Shown piece after piece: positions 43,791 to 52,700 of a stretch of 64,000 bases of DNA (positions within the stretch are counted from its first letter, which is position 1; each line of letters opens with the position of its first letter). The notes beneath the pieces were generated by a model. It had not been told where the DNA came from. It saw only the letters and a list, made by a program, of their open reading frames with translations, and did no database searches. The translations under genes were made by a program, and so were the position numbers. Source of the stretch: Thermodesulfobacteriota bacterium (GTDB lineage: Bacteria > Desulfobacterota > Desulfobacteria > Desulfobacterales > Desulfosudaceae); the NCBI GenBank assembly GCA_040753795.1, contig JBFMDX010000008.1, positions 146,669-210,668 of the forward strand, written 5' to 3'.

Positions 43791-44810
43791 TCAGAATATT
43801 CGACTGTAAACATTCTGCCAGTCCCAGGCAATGTCATCAGGGTCGACGGGAGCAAAACCGCCGCCTATTTCATAACTGTCTTGAAGCAATTTCATGATCT
43901 GAAATGGAATATATTCAACGCCGGAGGCCAGAGCGCCATACCCGTCTTCGCTGGCGGTGTCGCCCACCATTGCCAGGCAGTGCTCCACACCATAGAGATC
44001 GCGTAAAATAGTGATGGCGGCAGCTTTGTACGCTGAACTCTCCGCGTAGTTCAGATCCGCTTTAACAATAATCGGAACCGTTCTTGTTCCATTTGGGGAG
44101 AAATGCTTCACCATTTGATCACGCGTCAGCGGCCTGACAGATTCAGGCTGGCCGGTAATAATAACGATATCCGCACGGGCAAGAATATCGGGGAGGATAT
44201 CTTTCACATAGCGATCCACGTAGGGCCAGTCATAGCCAAACAGATTCACAAAGTCGATATAATCTAAAATCGTATTGGCTCCGCCGGTGGCATGGATGGT
44301 GTTGTCATGGTCGGTAAAAAGAACATCCGGATTAACGCTTTTATTATTGCTGAGAATATTCAGAACACCTTCCTGGTCTTTAGACCAGCCGTCATCGCAC
44401 TGTACTTCGGCCATGAGCCGAAGCTCAATCGGAGCCAAAGCAAGAATACCAGCAGGAATATAGTTCCGCAGGCTGTTGAGTTTTGCTATGCCATTACTAT
44501 TTGTTGTAAGATTCGGCCCGATCTGTATCCAGGTGTTATTACGAGGATCCAGTATTTTAAAACGTACGGTGACATCAGGGATCCTTTCCGCTGTGAGATA
44601 TCCTATCAACCCCCTGTATTCCTTAGCAGGCAGATAAAACACTGTAACATTGGGCAGGATTTCACCGGGGTTGGCGCCGCTGCCGTTCCAATTGCTGGTA
44701 AAAGCATCTGAAACGACCACCTTTGTATCCTCTACTTTACAGCCGAATAAAACCACAGCAGATAATATGATGAAAACCAAACCATAAATCAGTCTTTTAT
44801 TTATTTTCAT
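43791..44810 (-). CDS. HAD-superfamily lipoprotein, lipin-like DxDxT phosphatase motif
   Basis: A 339-residue protein with a lipobox (VVLFGC, Cys24), so probably a membrane-anchored lipoprotein. A beta-rich N-terminal part (YRGLIGYLTAERIPDVTVRF) precedes a HAD-type domain: DVLFTDHDNTIHA (motif I, DxDxT), IVIITGQPESVRPLT (motif II region) and a late AMVGDTASEDGYGA (motif IV). DxDxT motifs occur in lipins and related phosphatidate phosphatases. Its place between a carboxylesterase and a lipase/foldase pair makes a lipid-phosphate substrate attractive, but this is inference. Spacing to its neighbours is 32-41 bp, consistent with one operon. Confidence 0.65.
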   Translation of the reverse strand: MKINKRLIYGLVFIILSAVVLFGCKVEDTKVVVSDAFTSNWNGSGANPGEILPNVTVFYLPAKEYRGLIGYLTAERIPDVTVRFKILDPRNNTWIQIGPNLTTNSNGIAKLNSLRNYIPAGILALAPIELRLMAEVQCDDGWSKDQEGVLNILSNNKSVNPDVLFTDHDNTIHATGGANTILDYIDFVNLFGYDWPYVDRYVKDILPDILARADIVIITGQPESVRPLTRDQMVKHFSPNGTRTVPIIVKADLNYAESSAYKAAAITILRDLYGVEHCLAMVGDTASEDGYGALASGVEYIPFQIMKLLQDSYEIGGGFAPVDPDDIAWDWQNVYSRIF

Positions 44811-44851
44811 TCTCCGTCTCCTCCATATCTATATTTTTTATTCCACATACC

Positions 44852-46567
44852 CTAAAAAATAACTCCCGACTCGGACAGATCCTCAGGCAGCAGGGGAGGA
44901 TTAACGCCATCAAAGGGCTGGGCATTCCAGAAAGCCCGTGTTGAACCGTCCGGATCTTTCTTCAGGCTGCTGGTGGCTTCTTTGCCGTTTGTGTTAAAAA
45001 CCATGGTCGGGCGGTCAGTTTTATTATAAGAGCGCCATACCGGCATGTTGGCATGGTTGGGGTTTCCGGTTTTGGCAAATGACGCCCAGGCGTCCATCAT
45101 CTGGTTCCGCAGGGCTGTCGGAATACCCTTTTCCCCGTAGAGTTCGGGCCACCCTTCCGGATATCCCGTGACAAATGCCAGTTCCGCGCCATGCGGCGAC
45201 CCGAGGTTCAGTAAGGGATACTCGGGGCAAGGTGGATTCCAGTCAAACCGGTAGACAAAAACGTTTCCGGGCTGATACGCGACCTGTGCTTCAGCGCATC
45301 TGAGTGTCGGAACACGCAGGAAAGCATCCGTCATCATGGCCAGGGACACAAGATTCGGCGAGAGAACAAGTTCAGGATAGCTGGCGTAATACAGGGCAAT
45401 TCCCTCCGCGGCTGTTTTATTGGGAGGAATAGACCTTTCAAAATAGGGAAACGCGGTCATTGTCACCAGTGGTGTCGCCACCGGCAGCGCCAGCATCGCG
45501 TTTTCCACCATCCACCACCGCCCTTCGTCCCGGGTGGTTCCCGCAAGCAGGGGGATGTTTGATGATTGTCCTCTGGCAATGGCATGAAGGGGTGGCTCCG
45601 GAAAGACGGTACCGTCAACAACCGCGGCATATATATTATCCGGCAGAAGCGTTGTTTCCATTACCTGTTCCTGCGCGGCCATCACCTCCTGCCAGCTGAG
45701 CTGGCGCAGTGCCGCCAGGGTGTTGACACCCGCATATTGATAGAGCAATTCTGTTGAACGGCGGGCATAGTCTTGCTGTCGAACCGTTGAACTCCCGCCG
45801 CTCTGCGCGATGCCTTTATGAAACAGGCCTTTGGCAGCCGGCATGCCAAGAAGCGCGCACACGCTGTAGCTCCCGGCCGACTCTCCCCAGATGGTGACAT
45901 TACCAGGGTTTCCGCCGAATGCGGCAATATTGTCCCGGACCCAGCGAAGGGCCAGAACCTGGTCCAGCAATCCGGCGTTGCCGCTGCCCGGGACATCTTC
46001 AAGATAACTGAAACCAAAGGCGCCGAGCCGGTACTCTACGCTTACGACCACGACATTAGCGCGAGCCGCCATACGCGCACCGTAGTAAAGCTTGTCGCCC
46101 GAGCTCTCCCAGATGTAACCGCCACCATGGATCCAGAACATGACGGCCCGCTTCTGATTGTCAACGGAAGGCGTCCATACATTCAGGGTGAGGCAGTCCT
46201 CACTGATCTCCCAGTTCATGATGTCGCTGGGATCGATTTCCGGCTGGGGGCAGGCCGGCCCGAAATCCATTGCATCAAGGATATTATCCCAGGATTCACC
46301 AGGGACCGGCGGAGCGAATCGCAGTTCGCCGACAGGCGGTTTGGCATAGGGAATCCCGAGAAAAGCGACCACCCCCTCATCGGTAATAAAACCTTTGACA
46401 TCACCGTATATCGTATGCGTCTGGGTGATTCCGTTTCCAATCGGCGGGGGAGGGACGGGCTCGGGTTCAGGCGGAGCTGAGCCCGTTGCATGGGAAAACT
46501 CTGGAATCGACAAGGAAAAAGAAACAACTGTCAACGCCGCCAGAATCAAAATGATTATTTTTTTCAT
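44852..46567 (-). CDS. Secreted type-B carboxylesterase
   Basis: A 571-residue exported esterase. The signal peptide is followed by a Pro-rich linker (ATGSAPPEPEPVPPPP). Family segments: GIPYAKPPVGELRFAPP, SEDCLTLNVWTP, HGGGYIWESSG (oxyanion hole), the nucleophile Ser in WGESAGSYSV, and a catalytic His in GSPHGAELAFVTG. The Cys of SEDCL and CPQ.. fits the usual disulfide. It is the first gene after the sigma-54 promoter at 46624 and leads a likely operon with HAD lipoprotein, foldase and lipase genes. It should hydrolyse carboxylic esters outside the cytoplasm, possibly shorter or soluble products of the lipase. Confidence 0.88.
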   Translation of the reverse strand: MKKIIILILAALTVVSFSLSIPEFSHATGSAPPEPEPVPPPPIGNGITQTHTIYGDVKGFITDEGVVAFLGIPYAKPPVGELRFAPPVPGESWDNILDAMDFGPACPQPEIDPSDIMNWEISEDCLTLNVWTPSVDNQKRAVMFWIHGGGYIWESSGDKLYYGARMAARANVVVVSVEYRLGAFGFSYLEDVPGSGNAGLLDQVLALRWVRDNIAAFGGNPGNVTIWGESAGSYSVCALLGMPAAKGLFHKGIAQSGGSSTVRQQDYARRSTELLYQYAGVNTLAALRQLSWQEVMAAQEQVMETTLLPDNIYAAVVDGTVFPEPPLHAIARGQSSNIPLLAGTTRDEGRWWMVENAMLALPVATPLVTMTAFPYFERSIPPNKTAAEGIALYYASYPELVLSPNLVSLAMMTDAFLRVPTLRCAEAQVAYQPGNVFVYRFDWNPPCPEYPLLNLGSPHGAELAFVTGYPEGWPELYGEKGIPTALRNQMMDAWASFAKTGNPNHANMPVWRSYNKTDRPTMVFNTNGKEATSSLKKDPDGSTRAFWNAQPFDGVNPPLLPEDLSESGVIF

Positions 46568-46623
46568 TCTGCGAGCTCCTTATTAATTAAGGCCTACCGT
46601 TTATTTTTATCATTTTATATAGA

Positions 46624-46637
46624 GCACTAATCGTGCC
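46624..46637 (-). promoter_or_regulatory. Sigma-54 promoter of the carboxylesterase-lipase operon
   Basis: Minus strand cGGCACGATTAGTGCt has GG-N10-GC, 57 bp before the start codon at 46567. It is divergent from the module-3 activator genes. Confidence 0.75.
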
Positions 46638-46690
46638 GCAATAATTATATATAAATTTCAAATTGTTATATTTTAAGCCAAAGCGGCATT

Positions 46691-46744
46691 ACCAAATAGT
46701 AAAAGCTTGCTTGTCAAATAGTAGAATTATCTGTTATATGGTAG
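46691..46744 (+). promoter_or_regulatory. Direct repeats between module-3 activator and its sigma-54 target
   Basis: CAAATAGTA at 46693 and 46715 (22 bp apart) and ATATGGTA at 46736 (about 20 bp further). The core of the nearest copy starts 56 bp from the -24 GG at 46636-46637. The unit AAATAGTA differs from the units in modules 1, 2 and 4. Confidence 0.55.
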
Positions 46745-46761
46745 ACTCAGGGGTGATGAGG

Positions 46762-48921
46762 ATGACAACCGGTCCGGATGCTTCTTTTTATCAGAAAAAA
46801 CAAAATCTTCTTGATGAAGGCGACCTTCAGGAGGAGTTGAGTGATATTTTCAGAGGCGTTTCAAACCAGATCCCCGCGGATAAGATCAATTGGGTCCTGT
46901 CAACTTTTAATCCCCCGAGAATAGGGATCATCGGACAGTCATCAGGCACAGGCGGAGAAAAAACCAATTTTATTTACGATGTCCCTGAAAAGATCGTAGC
47001 CGTATTGCAAAGAGAAGACCTGCCGGAATTTCACTTGATCAATCATCCGGAAATGGACCCTCTCGGAAAAGAGATCGCCACGCGTGCCAAACGTTTTGAC
47101 TGGTCGGCGCTGGTTCTTAATTTTCGCATCCGCGAAGATACGTTACCTTCGATTATGCTCTACGCGGACGGAAAGAACAGGTACGGGGAAGAACATATCC
47201 GCCGGCTCAAGCCCTTTACGACGCGCCTTCAACAAGTTATGGAGGCCCTCATCGCGGAGAATCAAAGGAAAGGCCCGGATCCGCTTCAGAAAGAACCGGT
47301 GACGGACAAAAATGAATTTTTTCGCCAGGTCACCCTGCGGTTATGCGGCCACCTCGACCTGCAACCCGGTGTTTCCAGATGCCTCCAGTATATCAGCCGC
47401 TTTCTGCCGGCTGACGGGCTATTTGTCAGGCAGCTGGAACCGGCATTTCAATCGGAACGCGTGCTCGCGGAAAGCTTTGGTTTATTTCATCAGCAGACAG
47501 GGACACTGATCCCTTTGGTGACCCGGGAACGCCATCCTGCCGACAGGGGGAGAACCCCCAGGATACGTATCATCAACCGGCCGGAGCAGTCTCTTTCCAT
47601 GCAACCCTACACGCAGATATTCGGGAACGATATATCGTGTATCTCCATGCCCCTTATCCACAATAAACAGGCCGTTGGTGTGGCCGTACTGGGCCTGGAA
47701 GGAAGGGACCGCTACCGGGAAGAGCATCTGCAGCTTTTTTCGCTGCTTCATGATCCCCTTTTCCTGGCCCTGTCAAATAATATCAAACACCGGGAAGTTA
47801 TCCGGCTGAAAAATCTGATCGAAGAAGAGAAAACAACTCTGGCCGAAGCGCTCCATTACACGGCGGCGGACACCATTATCGGCGGCAGCCTTGGCCTGGA
47901 GGCCGTCATGGACAAGGCCCGTCTTGTCGCTGATCAGGACAGTCCGGTATTGCTGTCCGGTGAAACCGGCACGGGCAAGGAGATCATCGCCAATTTTATC
48001 CATCAGAACTCCTCCCGGAAAGACGGCCCCTTCATCAAGGTCAATTGCGGGGCCATACCGGATACACTGGTGGACAGCGAACTGTTCGGCCATGAAAAGG
48101 GCGCCTTCACCGGGGCGGGTACCTCCCAAAAGGGCCGCTTTGAAAGGGCTGACAGGGGAACGATTTTTCTCGATGAAATTGCGGACCTGCCCCTGGCCGT
48201 CCAGGTCCGCCTGCTGCGGGTCCTGCAGCATAAAACAATCGAGCGGGTCGGCGGTACGGATGCCATTTCCGTTGATATCCGCGTCATCGCCGCCACTCAC
48301 CGCAACCTGGAAGAACGGGTCGCCTCCGGACAGTTCCGGGAGGATTTGTGGTTCCGGCTGAATGTCTTTCCCATCCAGATTCCGCCCCTGCGCTCAAGAA
48401 AAATGGATATTCCGGCCCTGGTGGATTATTTCATAGATAAAAAGTCGCTTGATTTGAAGTTCCATACCAGGCCGCTCCTGTCCGCGGATGCAATGGACCG
48501 GTTGATGTCTTATGAATGGCCGGGCAACGTCCGGGAACTGGAAAACGTGGTTGAAAGAGAATTGATTCTGAATAAGAACGAAGCCCTCACGTTTCATAAC
48601 ATCACCCCCCGTCAACAGGAGATCAGGGAGCCCGACGATGAGATGACAGCAGATCATATCCTCTCCCTTGATGAGCTCTTTACCCGTTACGTGAAAAGGG
48701 TTCTGGACCTGTGCGATGGTAAAATCAGCGGCCCGGACGGCGCCGCCGAAAAGCTTCGGGTAAACCCGAGCACACTTCGTAACCGGTTGAAGAAAATGAA
48801 AATAGCCTACGGCTGGGGAAAAAGACGACAACGCTTAATCAGGATAGGCAATGAAGAGCAGGCCGGATATGGTTTTAGACCAGATCAAACAACATGTCGC
48901 TTCCGGCGGGGATGTCCATGA
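46762..48921 (+). CDS. Sigma-54-dependent activator, GAF-GAF-AAA+-Fis (module 3, type A)
   Basis: A 719-residue type-A activator, closest to the module-2 type-A protein (DLQEELSDIFRGVSNQIP; LVTRERHPADRGRTPRIRI). The ATG at 46762 is chosen because AGGGG lies eight bases upstream and the N-terminus then aligns exactly with that paralogue (DLQEEL at residue 21). Second GAF-like domain from TDKNEFFRQVTLRLCGHLDL, Walker A GETGTGKE, contact loop GAFTGA, Walker B RGTIFLDE, C-terminal Fis-type domain (GAAEKLRVNPSTLRNRL). About 25 extra C-terminal residues overlap the next gene by 71 bp in another frame. It is divergent from the esterase-lipase operon. Confidence 0.9.
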   Translation: MTTGPDASFYQKKQNLLDEGDLQEELSDIFRGVSNQIPADKINWVLSTFNPPRIGIIGQSSGTGGEKTNFIYDVPEKIVAVLQREDLPEFHLINHPEMDPLGKEIATRAKRFDWSALVLNFRIREDTLPSIMLYADGKNRYGEEHIRRLKPFTTRLQQVMEALIAENQRKGPDPLQKEPVTDKNEFFRQVTLRLCGHLDLQPGVSRCLQYISRFLPADGLFVRQLEPAFQSERVLAESFGLFHQQTGTLIPLVTRERHPADRGRTPRIRIINRPEQSLSMQPYTQIFGNDISCISMPLIHNKQAVGVAVLGLEGRDRYREEHLQLFSLLHDPLFLALSNNIKHREVIRLKNLIEEEKTTLAEALHYTAADTIIGGSLGLEAVMDKARLVADQDSPVLLSGETGTGKEIIANFIHQNSSRKDGPFIKVNCGAIPDTLVDSELFGHEKGAFTGAGTSQKGRFERADRGTIFLDEIADLPLAVQVRLLRVLQHKTIERVGGTDAISVDIRVIAATHRNLEERVASGQFREDLWFRLNVFPIQIPPLRSRKMDIPALVDYFIDKKSLDLKFHTRPLLSADAMDRLMSYEWPGNVRELENVVERELILNKNEALTFHNITPRQQEIREPDDEMTADHILSLDELFTRYVKRVLDLCDGKISGPDGAAEKLRVNPSTLRNRLKKMKIAYGWGKRRQRLIRIGNEEQAGYGFRPDQTTCRFRRGCP

Positions 48922-50920
48922 AGCGCTTTATGCGTATTATGATCTTCTGAAAAAATCCATTCCCGCGGAGCGCATGAGCCTGCTCAAAGTTGATTTTGAG
49001 CGCCGGAACATTCTGATCATTGCCCAGGCCAGTGATACGGGAAGTGAAAAAACAGGCTTCTTGTTTTCCGTGCCCGAAGAAATTTTTAAAGGCTTTCAAA
49101 CAGAAAATCTGCCGGAAATCTACATTATCAATGAGCCGGAAAAAGACCCGGTCGGAAAGAACGTCATCAAACGGGCCGGGGTCAGGGACTGGTCGCTGAT
49201 CGGTATGCGGATCAAGGAAGATAACGTAATTATTGGCGGCATCTTCTTTACGGTTAAAGGCAGAAATAAATATTCGAAGAAGCACGTTGATTTTCTGACC
49301 GGCTTGTCCGGTACGCATAAATGGTTTCTTGACGCTGTTATCGCGGACTATGAAAACAGATCCGCCGGGCCGGACCGGAAAGAGCCGGTAGAAGACAAAT
49401 ATGAATTTTTCCGTCAGGTCACCCGGCGATTATGCGGGCATCTTGACCTGGAAACCGGCGTTCTGCATTGTCTTCAATACCTCAGCCGGTTTATCCCCGC
49501 CGCCATGCTGTCCGTCCACAAACATCGTCGAAAGACGGACAGGGATGTCATCGGGGCCAGTCCGACCGGCTGGTTTAATTATTTCGATCCGCAGATGATC
49601 AACCTGGATACGGAGTCACTGAGCCCCGCGAAAATAACATCTGCCCATCCGGCACTCATCATCAATCAGCCTGAAGGCGATCCCAACCTGCGCGCCCTTG
49701 TTGATCGGTTTGGCAGTGACTGGTCGGTCCTGGCCATGTTTCTGTTGTATGAGCGCGTTCCGCTCGGCATGGCCGTTCTTGTTTCGGAAGGAAGGAGCGC
49801 CTTTACCGAGGAACACCGGCAGTTATTTTCAATGCTCCACGACCCGTTTTCCCTGGCCCTTTCCAACCACATCAAACATCGGGAAGTCATCCGGTTGAAA
49901 AACATCATCGAAGACGAAAAGAGGAACCTTCAGGAAGAAATGCATTTCTCCAGGGAAGCGGCTATTGTCGGCGGCACCTCGGGCTTAAAAGGTGTCCTGG
50001 AAAGTGCCCGGGTTGTCGCCGGCCGGAACAGCCCGGTTCTGTTGTCAGGCGAAACAGGTGTGGGTAAGGAAATCATCGCCAATTTCATCCACCGGCAATC
50101 TGCACGAAAAGACGGCCCCATGATCAAGGTCAATTGCGGCGCCATACCGGATTCCCTGGTGGACAGCGAACTGTTCGGTCATGAAAAGGGGGCGTTTACC
50201 GGCGCCGACACCCTGAAAAAAGGCCGCTTTGAAAGGGCCGACGGCGGTACGGTCTTTCTGGATGAGGTTGCGGAACTGCCCCTTTCCGCCCAGGTCCGCA
50301 TGCTCCGGGTCCTGCAGCATAAAATCATCGAGCGGGTCGGCGGGACAGGCCCCATACCAGTGGACATCCGTGTCATCGCCGCCACGCATCGCAACCTGGA
50401 AGAACTGGTGGCCGAAGGTCGGTTCAGGGAAGATTTGTGGTTTCGCCTGAATGTTCTGCCTGTTCATATCCCTCCCTTAAGATCAAGACGGTCGGATATC
50501 CCGGCCCTTGTCAACTATTTCATTGAAAAGAAATCCCGTGAAATGAATCTTCATGTTGAACCGTCTCTGTCTTCCGATGCCATGGAACGACTGATCAGGT
50601 ATGACTGGCCGGGAAATGTCCGTGAGCTGGAGAACGTTATTGAAAGGGAACTGATCCTTAAAAATGGCGCGGCGCTCACCTTTCAGAACATGGTTCCTTC
50701 AAGCGCGAAAAAGATGCCCCTGGATAATATAATGACCAAAGAAGATATACGGCCGCTGGATGAGGTCTACACCCGTTACATCCAAAAAGTCCTGAAGATG
50801 ACCAGCGGCAAAATCAGCGGTCCGGGGGGGGCGGCGGAAAAGCTGAAAATAAAACCAGGCACCCTCCGCAAAAGAATGGACAAACTGGGTATCCCCTACG
50901 GCTGGAAAAGAGAAGAATAA
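48851..50920 (+). CDS. Sigma-54-dependent activator, GAF-GAF-AAA+-Fis (module 3, type B)
   Basis: A 689-residue type-B activator. Sensor region EALYAYYDLLKKSIPAERMS, second GAF-like domain from EDKYEFFRQVTRRLCGHLDL, Walker A GETGVGKE, contact loop GAFTGA, Walker B GGTVFLDE and C-terminal Fis-type domain (GGAAEKLKIKPGTLRKRM). It starts inside the 3' end of its type-A partner (71-bp overlap), so its expression must be coupled to it. Its 3' end overlaps the convergent lnt gene by 25 bp, with no room for a terminator between. Confidence 0.9.
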   Translation: MKSRPDMVLDQIKQHVASGGDVHEALYAYYDLLKKSIPAERMSLLKVDFERRNILIIAQASDTGSEKTGFLFSVPEEIFKGFQTENLPEIYIINEPEKDPVGKNVIKRAGVRDWSLIGMRIKEDNVIIGGIFFTVKGRNKYSKKHVDFLTGLSGTHKWFLDAVIADYENRSAGPDRKEPVEDKYEFFRQVTRRLCGHLDLETGVLHCLQYLSRFIPAAMLSVHKHRRKTDRDVIGASPTGWFNYFDPQMINLDTESLSPAKITSAHPALIINQPEGDPNLRALVDRFGSDWSVLAMFLLYERVPLGMAVLVSEGRSAFTEEHRQLFSMLHDPFSLALSNHIKHREVIRLKNIIEDEKRNLQEEMHFSREAAIVGGTSGLKGVLESARVVAGRNSPVLLSGETGVGKEIIANFIHRQSARKDGPMIKVNCGAIPDSLVDSELFGHEKGAFTGADTLKKGRFERADGGTVFLDEVAELPLSAQVRMLRVLQHKIIERVGGTGPIPVDIRVIAATHRNLEELVAEGRFREDLWFRLNVLPVHIPPLRSRRSDIPALVNYFIEKKSREMNLHVEPSLSSDAMERLIRYDWPGNVRELENVIERELILKNGAALTFQNMVPSSAKKMPLDNIMTKEDIRPLDEVYTRYIQKVLKMTSGKISGPGGAAEKLKIKPGTLRKRMDKLGIPYGWKREE

Positions 50921-52515
50921 CAGGTCTTCCTGGATGAAAAAATATCGGGCTTAAAGAACACAACAAAGCCGGTAAGAAAACAGAGCCACGCAAACACGTC
51001 GCCAAAGCGGCAGTAAAAGGTTGTCCGCTTTTCCAATGGAAGCCGGTACAGGCTGATGTCCTCGGTAAAGACAGGCAACCGGGAGACGATCCGGCCCGAT
51101 GCATCTATAAAACCCGATATGCCTGTGTTGGCGGACCGCGCCAGGGGCCGGCGGCATTCCACGCTTCTGAAGACCGCCATGGCAAAATGCTGATAGTGGG
51201 CGCTGGTGGGGCCGAACCAGGAGTCATTGGAAATATTGACCAGAAAGTCCGCCCCCTGGTTAACAAATTCCCGCGCATATCGGGGGTAGATGACCTCAAA
51301 ACAGACCAGGGATCCGCAGGCCCCTGCGGCCGTGTCAAAAAGCGTGTAGGTGGTGCCGGCCGTATACTGGCGGGGGCCTGCATAGCGGAGATTGAGCACG
51401 TCCATAAATCCCAGGGGGAAGAATTCGCCGAAGGGCAGCAAATGCAGTTTGTCGTGAAATGTTTTTATACCGTTGCCGTCGATATAGTAGACGGTGTTAT
51501 AGAATGTATAACTTCCCTTTCTTCCGGTATAACGGGGCCCCCCTGTTATAAGTCCCGCATTGTAGGTGCGCAGCAGGCGCATCATTTCCGCGGGAAGTTT
51601 ATCCTGCAGGTAATAGGTAGCGATGGCTGTTTCCGGCCAGATAACGAGCCGCGCACCGCTGGCCAGCGCCGCTTCCGTCATCCGCAGATACCGGGAGACG
51701 ATGTCGCCGCTGTTTTTTCGTTTCCATTTTTCATCCTGGGCGGTGTTGCCCTGGATAACCGCAACCAGGGCCGAAGCCCCGGCATCCGCTTCCTGCGGTT
51801 GCGGCGGATATTGCCCCAGACGAATACTTCCGTACACGACAACGGCTATCACGGCTGCCAGGGCGGGCAGCAGGCGCCCGAGGGCCATGCGTTTATCCGG
51901 CAGGCATGTTAAAGCGCTGTACAGCAGGGAGCCGGTAAAAACAATCAGGAAGGACAAACCATAGACGCCGGCAATGTCCGCCGCCTGTATCAGCCTTAAT
52001 GCCTTGTGCTGGGAGTGACCGAGCAGGCACCAGGGCATTCCCCCCAGCAGGCAGGCGCGGCCGTATTCCATGACGACCCACAGGCCGGCCAACCCGGCAG
52101 CCCTTATTATAGGGGATGGACACAGTCGCAACACCCGGTTGGCCGCGGCACTGTAAACGGCAAAGAATAAACCGATAAAGGCGCCGTTCACGGCCAGTAA
52201 GAATACCAGGCTGACCAAAAAACCGGCATGGCTGTATTCATTGAGGGCAAAGAACACCCAGTACGAAATGCCGATCGACAACAGGGCCCCGTACAGCCAT
52301 CCCAGCAGAAAAGATTTTTTGGCGCCTGTCCTTGAGATTGCATGCCATAGCGGCACTGCCTGGACCCAGGCAAGTATCCAGAGCCCGATCCGCGGAAACG
52401 CCAGGACATACAGCAGGGCGGCCAGGCAAGCCAGCAGGATTTGTTTTAACGTGGAATCGCTTTCCTGCCTGACGCCTGATACAGGCGTATTTTTCTTCTG
52501 GAGTTTAGTCATCAT
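50896..52515 (-). CDS. lnt: Apolipoprotein N-acyltransferase
   Basis: A 539-residue inner-membrane enzyme. About seven N-terminal membrane helices (from LLACLAALLYVLAFPRIGLW) precede a periplasmic nitrilase-type domain with the catalytic triad: Glu in IWPETA, Lys in HDKLHLLPFGEFFP and Cys in SLVCFEVIYPRYAR. A last membrane segment (FAWLCFLTGFVVFF) closes the protein. Lnt adds the third acyl chain to lipoproteins, completing their maturation. It converges on the activator gene at 48851 with a 25-bp overlap at the 3' ends. It is probably a housekeeping gene marking the edge of the sigma-54 island. Confidence 0.93.
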   Translation of the reverse strand: MMTKLQKKNTPVSGVRQESDSTLKQILLACLAALLYVLAFPRIGLWILAWVQAVPLWHAISRTGAKKSFLLGWLYGALLSIGISYWVFFALNEYSHAGFLVSLVFLLAVNGAFIGLFFAVYSAAANRVLRLCPSPIIRAAGLAGLWVVMEYGRACLLGGMPWCLLGHSQHKALRLIQAADIAGVYGLSFLIVFTGSLLYSALTCLPDKRMALGRLLPALAAVIAVVVYGSIRLGQYPPQPQEADAGASALVAVIQGNTAQDEKWKRKNSGDIVSRYLRMTEAALASGARLVIWPETAIATYYLQDKLPAEMMRLLRTYNAGLITGGPRYTGRKGSYTFYNTVYYIDGNGIKTFHDKLHLLPFGEFFPLGFMDVLNLRYAGPRQYTAGTTYTLFDTAAGACGSLVCFEVIYPRYAREFVNQGADFLVNISNDSWFGPTSAHYQHFAMAVFRSVECRRPLARSANTGISGFIDASGRIVSRLPVFTEDISLYRLPLEKRTTFYCRFGDVFAWLCFLTGFVVFFKPDIFSSRKTCYSSLFQP

Positions 52516-52700
52516 ACTGAATTGAAGGTAACAACCATGTCCGATATTTATGAACCCTTTGGGCTACAAATCATTTGATACAAATACCATACCCATCATT
52601 TTAATAGATGAATTAACGGGTGGACATCAAAAAATGCTTTAACCCGCTCTTGCTTTTTCTTCTGAAACAATCCGTTGCCCCTTCTAAAAAACACTCATCA

